Positions 15,846 through 23,528 of a stretch of DNA of 64,000 nucleotides are shown here, piece after piece. The position numbers and the translations under genes are program-made. Under the pieces are notes generated by a model that saw only the letters and a list, made by a program, of their open reading frames with translations, had not been told where the DNA came from and did not search any database. Origin of the DNA: Actinomadura macrotermitis (GTDB lineage Bacteria > Actinomycetota > Actinomycetes > Streptosporangiales > Streptosporangiaceae); assembly GCF_009604375.1 (NCBI RefSeq), contig NZ_WEGH01000005.1:496001-560000 (forward strand), given 5' to 3'. Within the stretch, counting starts at the first letter, position 1. Every line of letters starts with the position of its first letter.

Positions 15846-16721
15846 TCAACTGGCGCAGACGAGGCTGCCGGCGGCCTGGTAGTTGCTGGTGTTGTAGCCG
15901 TTGAACCCGGCGAAGGTCCAGCTGCTGGAGTCGGCGCCGGGAGCGATGGTGCGGATGAGGCCGCGGGCACCGGGGACGTTCATGCCGATCGACAGGCCGG
16001 TCTTCCCGCTGGGGCAGGTGATGGAGTTGTTGGTGGTCGGGTTGGGGACGGTGAGGAGCGGGCCGGTGAAGCGCTCGTACCCGGCGGGCGGCTGGGCGCA
16101 GATCGCGTAGACGTCGAGCTTGTTGTTGCCCGCGCTGGTCTGGTTGAGCGCGGCGTTGGCCACGCCGCTGGCCTGGTCGATGTAGAGGGCGGACAGGCCC
16201 GTCACGGGAGCCTCGCCCTGGGCGGTGCCGCCCACACCCAGCACGACGGTTCCGCTGCCGGGGCAGCCGGTCTGGACGCGGGTGCTGGAGGTCACGTTCG
16301 TCACGGTGTTGGTGGCGATGGCGTAGCCCGCGGGCTGGGGCATGCACACCGCGTGCATCTTCAGGTCCACGGGGGCGCCTCCGGCGGAGCCGTAGGCGGA
16401 GTTGGGGGGATTGGCCACGACGACCTCCCAGCCTTTCCCGTCGGCCGTCGGAGCGCTGCGGACCAGGACGTTGGGAGCCGCCATGTCGACCCCGCCGCTG
16501 ACGGCGACCTTGCCCAGGGGGCAGGAGATCTTCTGCATCGACCGGCTGGGCGCCTGGATCGGCCCCACGCGGACGATCTCGTAGCCGCTCGGAGCGCGCA
16601 GCGACCGACTCTGCGGCGCCGCCGCCCCGGAGGCCGCCGCCGGGCCGAGCAGCACCAGCCCCGCCGCCGTCGCGGTCACCAGTCCGCCCAGGCCCATCCG
16701 GGTCCCTCGTGTGGATCGCAT
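15846..16721 (-). CDS. Secreted protein with three tandem ~80-residue Cys-pair repeats
   Basis: This is a 291-residue protein with a Sec-type signal peptide (GLVTATAAGLVLLGPAAASG, cleavage near residue 33). The mature part is three repeats of about 75-85 residues. Each opens with a GYE/GYA motif (SGYEIVRV, AGYAIATN, AGYERFTG), has CPxGK or CPGSG near position 25-30, and ends with a second Cys (AVCMPQP, AICAQPP, LVCAS). The paired cysteines may form one disulfide per repeat. I know of no function for this arrangement. It resembles uncharacterised secreted actinomycete proteins. GGAAGG precedes the start. Confidence 0.85.
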   Translation of the reverse strand: MRSTRGTRMGLGGLVTATAAGLVLLGPAAASGAAAPQSRSLRAPSGYEIVRVGPIQAPSRSMQKISCPLGKVAVSGGVDMAAPNVLVRSAPTADGKGWEVVVANPPNSAYGSAGGAPVDLKMHAVCMPQPAGYAIATNTVTNVTSSTRVQTGCPGSGTVVLGVGGTAQGEAPVTGLSALYIDQASGVANAALNQTSAGNNKLDVYAICAQPPAGYERFTGPLLTVPNPTTNNSITCPSGKTGLSIGMNVPGARGLIRTIAPGADSSSWTFAGFNGYNTSNYQAAGSLVCAS

Positions 16722-17033
16722 TCATCTGCCCCTTCCGTTTCGGAGCTCACAACCTCCCAAGTCGAACACGCATTGAACATGACCGAATACGTAAGGTGGC
16801 CGTTCCCGGCGTGCGTGTCACCGTTGAACATCAGTCCTGCTCACGCCCTGGGGCTCGAATGACAGCGGTCGCGAAAAATCTGCTTTGCTCCACTTTCCGA
16901 GATCACCCTTCGCGACTTTCTTACAGAAAGCAATCAGTCATTCACAGATAGCGACCATCGCAGGATTCGCCGGTGTGAGGCATTGCGCTGCGAGAGCGAG
17001 GCACGGCGCTGACCGCATGAGGACATCGGGCCG
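16722..17033. other. Gene-free, relatively AT-rich spacer
   Basis: These 312 bp are between the start of the secreted-protein gene and the end of the cupin/SDR scar. They are clearly less GC-rich than the genes around them (especially 16860-16980). They must contain the promoter of the secreted-protein gene near 16740-16800. I see no open frame, hairpin or repeat worth naming. Confidence 0.6.
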
Positions 17034-17787
17034 TCATTGAGCGGTGTAGCCGCCGTCGACGGGCAGGGCGACGCCGATGACGAAGGCGGCGGCCGGGCTG
17101 CACAGCCACAGGACGGCGTCGGCGATCTCGTCGGCGGCGCCCAGGCGGCCGATGGGCTGCTGCTTCATGATTTCGGCCATGGCCTCGGCCTGGCCTTCGA
17201 GCATGTCGGCGACCATCGGGGTCTCGATGACGCCGGGGCACACGGCGTTGACGCGGATGCCCCGGGGGCGTATTCGACCGCTGCGCTTCGGGTCAGCCCG
17301 ATCACGCCGTGCTTGGAGGCGTGGTAGGCGGCGCGTTCGGGCAGGCCGACCAGGCCGCCCAGGGAGGAGCAGTTGACGATCGCGCCGGAGCCCTGAGTGC
17401 GCATCTGCCGCAGTTCGTGCTTTTGGCAGGCCCAGATGCCGCGCAGGTTGACCGCGTTGACACGGTCGAAGTCCGCGGCCGTCTCGTCGGCGGCGTCGGA
17501 CGGAGGGGCCTGGACGCCGGCGTTGTTGTAGGCCATGTCCAGGCGCCCGAAGGCCGCGACGGTGCGGTCGACGGCGGCGTACTCGGCGTCGGTGACGGGG
17601 GTGAGCCAGTGCACGACGTCGTGGTCGGCGTCGCCTTCGTTGATGGCCAGGTGGACCATCAGCCGGCTGGGCGCGGCGCCGTGCCAGTGCTCCTCGTCGG
17701 CCTCGAACAGGACGCGGTCGCCGGGCCGGATGACCTCGACGGGACCGCCGCGGCGACGGTGTCGATCGAGCTTCGCGTGATCTGCAT
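17034..17787 (-). pseudogene. Deletion scar joining a cupin gene to an SDR gene
   Basis: Reading from the ATG at 17787, the first codons (MQITRSSIDTVA) match the start of small cupin proteins. At about 17750 the frame breaks, and in another frame the C-terminal half of the same cupin resumes (RGGPVEVIRPGDRV, EEHWHGAAPSRL). Near 17570-17585 this runs directly into the middle of a short-chain dehydrogenase (DRTVAAFGRLDMAYNNAG, catalytic YHASK) that lacks its N-terminal TGxxxGIG half. At 17260-17268, inside CCCCGGGGG, one base is missing: the sequence after VEYAP continues in the next frame as GIRVN-like text and MCPGVIETPM. So there are two deletions and one frameshift. It sits 30 bp behind the alcohol dehydrogenase gene. 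Confidence 0.82.
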
Positions 17788-17817
17788 GGCCGTTCCCTTC
17801 GTGGGCGTTGCCGGGGC

Positions 17818-18834
17818 TCAGGGCTGCAGCAGGGTCTTGATGGCGCGGCGCTCGTCCATCGCGGCGTAGCCCTCGGCCACCTGGTCCAGGGGAAGGGCGA
17901 GGTCGAAGACCTTGCCCGGGTCGATGGCGCCGGTCAGGACCCGGTCGATCAGGTCGGGCAGGTAGCGGCGCACGGGGGCGGGGCCGCCGCGCAGGCCGAC
18001 GTGGGAGAAGAACAGCTCCTGCCCGTCGAGCGCGACCTCATGGGGGACGCCGACGAAACCGACGTTGCCGCCCGGCCGTGCCGAGTGCAGCGCCTGCCGC
18101 ATCGCCTCGGCGGTGCCGACGCACTCCAGCACGCTGTCGGCGCCGATCCCGCCGGTCAGCTCCTTGATCCGGGCCACGCCGTCGTCGCCGCGCTCGGTGA
18201 CGATGTCGGTCGCGCCGAACGCGCGGGCCAGCTTCTGGCGGGGCTCGTGCCGGGACATGACGATGATCCGCTCGGCGCCCAGCTGCTTGGCGGCGATCAC
18301 CGCGCACAGGCCGACCGCGCCGTCACCGACGACCACGGCGGTGGAGCCGGACCCGACCTCGGCGGCGTCGGCGGCCCACCAGCCGGTGCCCATCACATCG
18401 GAGACGGCCAGCAGACCGGGCCAGAACCCCTCCCCCGGCACGCCGTCGGCGGTGACCAGGGTGCCCTGGGCGTTGGGGATGCGAACGTACTCGGCCTGGC
18501 AGGTGCTCATGAACTCGCGGTTCAGGCAGTGGGACTGGAAACCGTTGCGGCAGTTGGCACAGGTGTTGTCCGAGGTCGCGAACGACCCGACGACGAACTG
18601 CCCCGGCTTCACCGAGGTGACCTCGGATCCGACCTCCTCCACGAAGCCGACGTACTCGTGGCCCATCGGATGCGGCGCGTCCGTCGGCTCCGCGCCGCGG
18701 TAGGGCCACAGGTCCGAGCCGCACACGCACGTCACCGCGGTGCGGATGATCGCGTCGGTGGGGTGGAGGATCTTCGGGTCGTCCAGGTTCTCCAAACGGA
18801 TGTCGCCGGGGGCGTGGATCACTGCTCCGCGCAT
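17818..18834 (-). CDS. Zinc-dependent alcohol dehydrogenase (MDR family)
   Basis: This is a 338-residue protein. The catalytic zinc site is shown by CGSD near residue 38 and GHEYVG; structural zinc cysteines appear in NTCANCRNGFQSHC. The Rossmann cofactor motif is VVVGDGAVGLCAVIAA (GxGxxG). It probably oxidises or reduces an alcohol/aldehyde with NAD(P). AAAGGA precedes the ATG at 18834. It leads a former operon with the cupin and SDR genes, both now broken, and faces an XRE/MmyB regulator. In related actinomycete loci these genes are transcribed together (recalled, not checked). Confidence 0.93.
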   Translation of the reverse strand: MRGAVIHAPGDIRLENLDDPKILHPTDAIIRTAVTCVCGSDLWPYRGAEPTDAPHPMGHEYVGFVEEVGSEVTSVKPGQFVVGSFATSDNTCANCRNGFQSHCLNREFMSTCQAEYVRIPNAQGTLVTADGVPGEGFWPGLLAVSDVMGTGWWAADAAEVGSGSTAVVVGDGAVGLCAVIAAKQLGAERIIVMSRHEPRQKLARAFGATDIVTERGDDGVARIKELTGGIGADSVLECVGTAEAMRQALHSARPGGNVGFVGVPHEVALDGQELFFSHVGLRGGPAPVRRYLPDLIDRVLTGAIDPGKVFDLALPLDQVAEGYAAMDERRAIKTLLQP

Positions 18835-19047
18835 GAGAAAGGTCCTTTGCTTAGTGGGACGGGCGCGCCGGCACGGTTCTCGCCCGGGCACGTAGCGACG
18901 CCGCGTGCGGTTGGGGGCCCAGGGCGTCAGGTGGCCGACCGCCTGGGGCGGACAGGAGCTCCTGCGGTCACCGGTTTCACATCCGGCAGGAGGAGCACCA
19001 CGCCTTCTATGTAACCCCTCGTCAAAGCGCGTAACCAGGCACGGCCA

Positions 19048-19096
19048 AGGGGTGTACCGGCAGTACACCCCTAGGGCCACGGGCAGCACGTACCGT
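19048..19096. promoter_or_regulatory. Perfect 10-bp dyad over the XRE regulator promoter
   Basis: AGGGGTGTAC (19048-19057), 5 bp, then GTACACCCCT (19063-19072) is a perfect inverted repeat. TACCGT (19091-19096) is a -10 hexamer 7 nt before the GTG at 19104, and the dyad covers the matching -35 position. It lies in the divergent gap of the alcohol dehydrogenase operon and is very probably the operator for the XRE/MmyB protein. Confidence 0.8.
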
Positions 19097-19103
19097 CGTA
19101 GGA

Positions 19104-19991
19104 GTGGACAACCGTGAAGAGGTCCGCGAGTTCCTGACCTCGCGGCGCGCGAAGATCACCCCCGAGCGGGCCGGGCTGCCGCCGGGGTCCCGGCGCCGGG
19201 TGCCGGGGCTGCGCCGCAGCGAGGTCGCGGCCCTGGCCGACATGAGCGTGGAGTACTACGCCAAGCTCGAACGCGGCAACCTCGCCGGTGTCTCGCCGTC
19301 CGTCCTGGAGTCCCTCGCCCGCGCCCTGCGGCTCGACGACGCCGAACGCGCCCACCTGCTGAACCTGGCCCAGACCGCCGACGGCACCGACGCCCTCACC
19401 CGCCCTCGCCGCCGGCGCACCAAGGACCAGTGGAAGCCGCACCGCAGCCTGCAATGGACCCTGGACGCCATCACCGCCGGACCGGCGTTCGTCTACAACG
19501 GCCGCCTGGACATCCTCGCCGTCAACCGGCTCGGCCGCGCCTTCTTCAGCGACGTCTACGCCACCCCCGGCAACCAGGCCAACCTGGCCCGCTTCAACTT
19601 CCTCGACCCGGTCTCCCGCCGCTTCTACCCCGAGTGGGACCAGGCCGCCGACATCACCGTCGCCATCCTGCGCACCCAGGCCGGCCGCAACCCTCACGAC
19701 AAGGACCTGCACGACCTGGTCGGCGAACTGTCCACCCGCAGCGACGCCTTCCGCACCCGCTGGGGCGCCCACAACGTCCGCCACCACGGCACCGGCACCA
19801 AACGCTTCCACCACCAGGCCGTCGGCGCCCTCACCCTCGCCTACGAGGGCCTGGAAATGGCCGCCGAACCCGGTCTCAGCCTCACCATCTACACCGCCGA
19901 ACCCGGCTCGCCCTCCGAAGAAGGCCTGCGCCTTCTCGCCTCTTGGGCCGCCACTCCACAGGCTTCACCCGCACCGCACTCCGGCGGCTGA
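19104..19991 (+). CDS. XRE family regulator with MmyB-like ligand domain
   Basis: This is a 295-residue protein. Residues about 5-70 are an XRE HTH (REEVREFLTSRRAKITPERA, LRRSEVAALADMSVEYYAKL). Residues about 105-285 form a MmyB-like domain (PAFVYNGRLDILAVNRLGRA, FYPEWDQAADITVAILR), which in MmyB proteins is PAS-like and may bind a fatty acid-type ligand. The GTG at 19104 is probably leaderless. It is divergent from the alcohol dehydrogenase operon, which is its likely target. The operator dyad lies between them. Confidence 0.92.
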   Translation: MDNREEVREFLTSRRAKITPERAGLPPGSRRRVPGLRRSEVAALADMSVEYYAKLERGNLAGVSPSVLESLARALRLDDAERAHLLNLAQTADGTDALTRPRRRRTKDQWKPHRSLQWTLDAITAGPAFVYNGRLDILAVNRLGRAFFSDVYATPGNQANLARFNFLDPVSRRFYPEWDQAADITVAILRTQAGRNPHDKDLHDLVGELSTRSDAFRTRWGAHNVRHHGTGTKRFHHQAVGALTLAYEGLEMAAEPGLSLTIYTAEPGSPSEEGLRLLASWAATPQASPAPHSGG

Positions 19992-20349
19992 CCACCCGGC
20001 CCGGAGTGAGCACGCGGACGGCGGGCGGCTCCCGGTCCGAACGGAGGCATCGGCATCCGCCCTGTCGTCGGACGCCTCGCACTTATCCCTATTGCCGCCG
20101 GATCTCCTGTCGTATCGCCCATCACGGTGGGCATTCCTCGGCACACAAAGGTATGGGCAAAGTTTTCTGCGGTCGGGTGGCGACGACTTGCCCGCCGATC
20201 CGGTTGCGACTTCCCATAACCCGGGAACTTGGAAACGCGCACACGAATGCTCGCGCACGCCGACTGCCACATCAATGACGATTGTGTTTCCGGGTTCCCG
20301 GCACCCGCCATGCCTTCAGAGAAGGTGATCAACGTCTCAGGTCACCCAA
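19992..20349. other. Gene-free region of lower GC between regulator and gene debris
   Basis: These roughly 360 bp contain no open frame with coding character. GC falls noticeably from about 20080 on. The stretch could hold a small RNA or an untranslated leader, since it ends in a T-tract hairpin at 20350-20384, but I see no aptamer I can name. Confidence 0.5.
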
Positions 20350-20384
20350 AGAGGGCAAAGCGATGGTCGCAGCCCTCTCTTTTT
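20350..20384 (+). terminator. Intrinsic terminator with T-tract
   Basis: AGAGGGC (20350-20356) pairs with GCCCTCT (20372-20378), with an inner stem GCGA/TCGC (20360-20363 and 20367-20370), followed at once by CTTTTT. A classic U-tract terminator is unusual in this window. No complete gene lies directly upstream, so it may end a small RNA or serve as a leader attenuator for the gene whose remnant follows. Confidence 0.75.
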
Positions 20385-20429
20385 GCCTTCTACCAGCGAC
20401 AATGCATCCATGTTACGCCCGCGTCGTGA

Positions 20430-20618
20430 CCGTGTCCTCCTGCCGTCCCGCCTGCCAGTAAACCTCTTCCGGTCAAACACCTCGAACCCTACGTCCGCAC
20501 CGCCACCAGGGGCACCGGTGAGCTGGCTACGGCCACCCGCGCCGCGCTGACCGCCCACCTGCCGCACGCCACCGAGATCATCGAATACCTCGCCCTCTAC
20601 TACGGCATCGAGTCCTGA
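20430..20618 (+). pseudogene. C-terminal remnant of an unidentified protein
   Basis: An open frame of 62 codons runs from just after a stop at 20427 to TGA at 20616-20618 and contains no ATG or GTG start. Its end reads VKHLEPYVRTATRGTGELAT, then TEIIEYLALYYGIES. The last 45 residues look like genuine protein with codon bias fitting the host, but I cannot assign a family. It is best read as the tail of a gene whose front was deleted. Confidence 0.45.
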
Positions 20619-20649
20619 CGCTCGACGTAGCCTGCCCCCCGCGCGGGGG

Positions 20650-21246
20650 TCAGGTGCGCTTGCGGCGGCGGTGCCGGACGAGAAGCAGGGCGGTGGCGAT
20701 CACCGCGGCCAGGCCGCCGGCGGTCGCCATGTCCGTCGTGACCGATCCGCCGTCGACGACGTTGCGGGGGAACGGGGCCGGGCCCACCGCGGCATGGCCC
20801 GGCGCGGGCCGGTGCGTCGGGGCGGAGGGGACCGCGAGGGGCCTGCCGGCGGGGCGGGAGCCGCCGCAGGCGTAGGCCTCCAGGACGCCGTCCTTCCGGT
20901 CGGCGAAGATCAGGTACTCGTCCCCCTGCCGGGCGCTGAGCCCGCACGTGGCGTCCTGGGCGGCGGTGCGGACGTCCTGCAGGCGCGAGACCTCGCCCTT
21001 GTTGACCGCGCTCACCTCGAACACGAGGACCGTGGGATCGCTGCTGCTGGACTCTCCCCAGACCGGCGAGTACACGTGACGTTGCACGACGCGTCCGGTG
21101 AACACCGCGTCGGCCATGGCATAGGCCTTCTGCTCGGGCACGGCCGCGCAACTGCACGCGCAGGCCCGCCCGGGTGCCGCCGCCACGACAAGCAGGACGA
21201 CGAGCGCCGATGCAAGCAAGGTCCGCGCGAGCACCGATAAGGGCAT
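20650..21246 (-). CDS. Secreted/anchored TIMP-like (NTR-fold) protein
   Basis: This is a 198-residue protein. A signal peptide (LARTLLASALVVLLVVAAAP) is followed by ACACSCAAV, the Cys-rich start typical of netrin/TIMP-like domains, and AMADAVFTGRVV. Further cysteines are in ATCGLSAR and EAYACGG. A proline-rich spacer precedes a single C-terminal membrane helix (residues about 172-190) with a basic RHRRRKRT tail, so it is anchored with its domain outside. Bacterial TIMP-like proteins have no settled role. Confidence 0.87.
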   Translation of the reverse strand: MPLSVLARTLLASALVVLLVVAAAPGRACACSCAAVPEQKAYAMADAVFTGRVVQRHVYSPVWGESSSSDPTVLVFEVSAVNKGEVSRLQDVRTAAQDATCGLSARQGDEYLIFADRKDGVLEAYACGGSRPAGRPLAVPSAPTHRPAPGHAAVGPAPFPRNVVDGGSVTTDMATAGGLAAVIATALLLVRHRRRKRT

Positions 21247-21282
21247 GGGCCTTGGACGCGATCGGCGGCGAGGCGGTTCCCC

Positions 21283-21768
21283 CTATGCCGGCGAGACCTG
21301 GCCCGCCTTCCGGGTGGCGAGGAAGCCGTCGATCTCGGCCTGCTGCTCTTCGTCGAAGGCGGCCTTGGGAAGGAACGCCGCGGGCTGCCTGTTCACGGAC
21401 AGCAGCCAGAACTCCGGGGTGGCGGTGATGCCGGAGAGCATCGACCACCGCATCGCCATGGTGGATTCGTCGGTGCGGCACTCATAGCCGTCGTCGGTCA
21501 CCCGCACCGTCGTGGGGACGCAGAGGAACGCCAGCCGCTGCCGGGCGCGCCGGCGCATCCACCAGTGTCCTGCCGGCGGCGCCAGGACGGACGAGATGAG
21601 CATGGCGACGGCCATCGGCAGAACGCCGATGGCGAACAGGACCGCCGCGGCCACGAGCAGGACGCCCACCAGGACCGCGTACAGCGTGACGAGCTGCCGC
21701 CGGAGCCCCAGGGAGAACGCCCGGACCACTTCGTCCGAGGTGGGCTCGTATCTGACCGTGATGTCCAC
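21283..21768 (-). CDS. YcxB-like membrane protein
   Basis: This is a 161-residue protein. MDITVRYEPTSDEVVRAFSL at the start, two adjacent membrane helices (residues about 28-68) and a C-terminal PH-like segment (AMRWSMLSGITATPEFWLL, FLPKAAF) match the YcxB-like pattern. It starts with GTG at 21768. It lies 36 bp upstream of the TIMP-like gene on the same strand and may share its transcript. The function of this family is unknown. Confidence 0.78.
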   Translation of the reverse strand: MDITVRYEPTSDEVVRAFSLGLRRQLVTLYAVLVGVLLVAAAVLFAIGVLPMAVAMLISSVLAPPAGHWWMRRRARQRLAFLCVPTTVRVTDDGYECRTDESTMAMRWSMLSGITATPEFWLLSVNRQPAAFLPKAAFDEEQQAEIDGFLATRKAGQVSPA

Positions 21769-21872
21769 GCCGCCGCCTTAGCCGAGATCGTGGCGATCAT
21801 CCTTCAGCAGGGTGTCCGGCCGGGCAACCTCCGGCGCCGCGCCCTCCGGCCGGCCGGAGGACAGGGCCCGTT

Positions 21873-22301
21873 TCACAACCGCGAACCGTTGACCACGAGC
21901 GCCACGTCGACGTTGCCGCGCGTGGCGTTGGAGTACGGGCAGACCTGGTGGGCCGTCCTGACCAGCCCGGCCGCCTGCTCCCCGGTGAGCGACGGAAGCG
22001 AGATCTCCAACTCGGCGCCGAGCCGGAAACCGCCGCCGTCCGCCGAGATCAGCGACACCGACGCGTCGATCCGCGCGTCGTCGGCCTTGACGCCCTCGCG
22101 CTGCCCGACCAGGGCGAGCGTGGTGCCGAAGCAGGCGGCGTACCCCACCGCGAAGAGCTGCTCGGGGTTGGCGCCCGCACCGTCTCCGCCCAGCTCCTTG
22201 GGAAGTCGCAGCTCCAGGTCCAGCCGTCCGTCGGATGTGGTGCCGTGGCCGTTCCGGCCGCCGGTCACGCGTCCCCGCGCCGTGTACAGGGCCTTGCTCA
22301 T
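21873..22301 (-). CDS. Organic hydroperoxide resistance protein (Ohr/OsmC family)
   Basis: This is a 142-residue protein. It has the two redox cysteines of Ohr/OsmC peroxidases: one in AACFGTTLAL (about residue 58) and one in VCPYSNATRG (about residue 123). It reduces organic hydroperoxides using dithiol donors. AAAGGAG precedes the ATG at 22301 at good spacing; a longer in-frame start at 22343 would begin inside the operator. The large dyad at 22321-22358 lies immediately upstream. No OhrR (MarR) gene is adjacent; the nearest regulator is HxlR-type at 23529. Confidence 0.92.
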   Translation of the reverse strand: MSKALYTARGRVTGGRNGHGTTSDGRLDLELRLPKELGGDGAGANPEQLFAVGYAACFGTTLALVGQREGVKADDARIDASVSLISADGGGFRLGAELEISLPSLTGEQAAGLVRTAHQVCPYSNATRGNVDVALVVNGSRL

Positions 22302-22320
22302 CGCGCGCTCCTTTCGTCTG

Positions 22321-22358
22321 CTTCCTGATTTTGAATCTTTCACTTCAAAAACAGGAAG
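22321..22358. promoter_or_regulatory. 38-bp nested dyad upstream of ohr-like gene
   Basis: Outer arms CTTCCTG (22321-22327) and CAGGAAG (22352-22358) and inner arms TTTTGAA (22329-22335) and TTCAAAA (22344-22350) share one centre at 22339.5. All arms match perfectly. The right half (15 bp, 22344-22358) recurs with one mismatch at 23493-23507, just upstream of the HxlR-type gene. This makes the HxlR protein the best candidate to bind both. Confidence 0.75.
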
Positions 22359-22402
22359 TCAATCGCTAGGGTCGGGATCGTCGACGACGGCCGGGAGGCA
22401 CG

Positions 22403-22829
22403 ATGCTGGGACCGCAGGTCGGCTATCTGCTGCCGACGCGCGACCAGACCGTCCGGGGCGAGCATTTCGCCTTCGAGGGCGTGCGGCTCGCGCCGCCGCC
22501 GGCGCGCCCGGGAGGGCCACCGATCTGGCTGGCGGGAGGAGGCGGGCCGGCGCTGCGGCGCGTCGTCCGCCTCGCCGACGGCCGGCTCCCCTATCCCCCG
22601 CGGGCGCAGACGTACGCGGCGGAACGCCTGGTCATCGAGCAGGCCGAACTGGCCCCGGTCACCCCCGCCCTGTACGCGACGCTCTGCCTGGACGACGATC
22701 CGGACAAGGCGCGCCGGCGTCTGCGCGAGGGCGTCGAGCGCTACTACAACGCGCCGCTGGAGGTCGTCGAGTCGCTCCAGGCCCTGTTCGCCGGCCGCGT
22801 CCTGCCACTGCTTGGTGAGGAGAACCGCC
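22403..22829 (+). pseudogene. Remnant of a luciferase-like (LLM, F420/FMN) monooxygenase
   Basis: Translation from the ATG at 22403 gives an internal piece of an LLM-class flavin-dependent oxidoreductase: GEHFAFEGVRLAPPPARPGG, PPIWLAGGGGPALRRVVRLA, DGRLPYPPRAQTY, ALYATLCLDDDPDKARRRL. The N-terminal barrel half (about 110 residues) is absent, and recognisable sequence ends at LQALFAGRV near 22800. The frame stays open beyond that by chance across the next gene. A Shine-Dalgarno-like GGGAGG precedes the ATG, so a short peptide may still be made, but an active enzyme is impossible. Confidence 0.7.
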
Positions 22830-23519
22830 ATGACCACGTTCGTTCTCGTCCACGGCGCCTGGCACGGCCCGTGGGCCTGGGACCGCGTCGTCCCCCTGCT
22901 GCGCGCCGCCGGAGCCCGCACCCTCACCCCGGACCTCGGCACCCCAGGGGACCGCGGGCTGCACGACGATGCCGCGACGGTCGCCGCCGCTCTGGACGGT
23001 GTGCCCGGCGGCGAGGAGGTCGTGCTCGTCGGGCACAGTTACGCGGGCCTGGCGGTGCGGGAGGCGGCCGACGCGCGGCCCGGGGCCGTCGGCCGCATCG
23101 TCCTGGTCGACGGGTGGGCCGGGCCCGACGGCGCCGCCATGGTCACCCTGGCCCCTGCCTCCCTCATCACGGCGGTCCGCGCGGCGGCCGGGGACGGGAC
23201 GCACGTCCCGGCGCCTCCCCCGGCGGCGTTCGGCATCGACGACGCCGGCGACGCCGCCTGGCTGGCCCCGCGCCTGGTCCCCCAGCCGCTGCGCACCTTC
23301 ACCGAGCCCACCCGCTTGAGCGGGGCCGTCGACCGGATCCCCGGAACGGCCGTCCACTGCGAGCCGGCGACCTACCCGTTCGAGCGGTTCGGCCGGTCTG
23401 CCGGCTACCGGACGCTCGCGCTGGACGGCCCGCACGACGTGATGCTCGCCCGCCCGGAGCCGCTCGCCCGGATCCTGCTGGACGCCGCTTCGTTCAAGAA
23501 CAGGAAGCGGGAAGCCTAA
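22830..23519 (+). CDS. Alpha/beta hydrolase
   Basis: This is a 229-residue protein. The oxyanion region is LVHGAWHGPWAW, the nucleophile elbow GHSYAG, and the late histidine is in GPHDVML. It has the short lid typical of HNL/MenH-like small hydrolases (salicylate-esterase style). GAGGAG precedes the ATG. The gene lies directly behind the LLM remnant and 9 bp before the HxlR gene, and its last codons contain the half-operator at 23493-23507. The substrate is unknown. Confidence 0.88.
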   Translation: MTTFVLVHGAWHGPWAWDRVVPLLRAAGARTLTPDLGTPGDRGLHDDAATVAAALDGVPGGEEVVLVGHSYAGLAVREAADARPGAVGRIVLVDGWAGPDGAAMVTLAPASLITAVRAAAGDGTHVPAPPPAAFGIDDAGDAAWLAPRLVPQPLRTFTEPTRLSGAVDRIPGTAVHCEPATYPFERFGRSAGYRTLALDGPHDVMLARPEPLARILLDAASFKNRKREA

Positions 23520-23528
23520 AGTGAAGAA

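Noticed and set aside
20340..20390. A glycine or c-di-GMP riboswitch ending in the T-tract hairpin
   Set aside because: Only short fragments (CTCAGG, GGGCAAAG) resemble such aptamers; paired elements could not be completed by eye, so no riboswitch is called.
20230..20429. A 66-codon plus-strand frame in the low-GC spacer
   Set aside because: It runs across the T-tract hairpin at 20350-20384, has no recognisable sequence and lacks GC3 bias.
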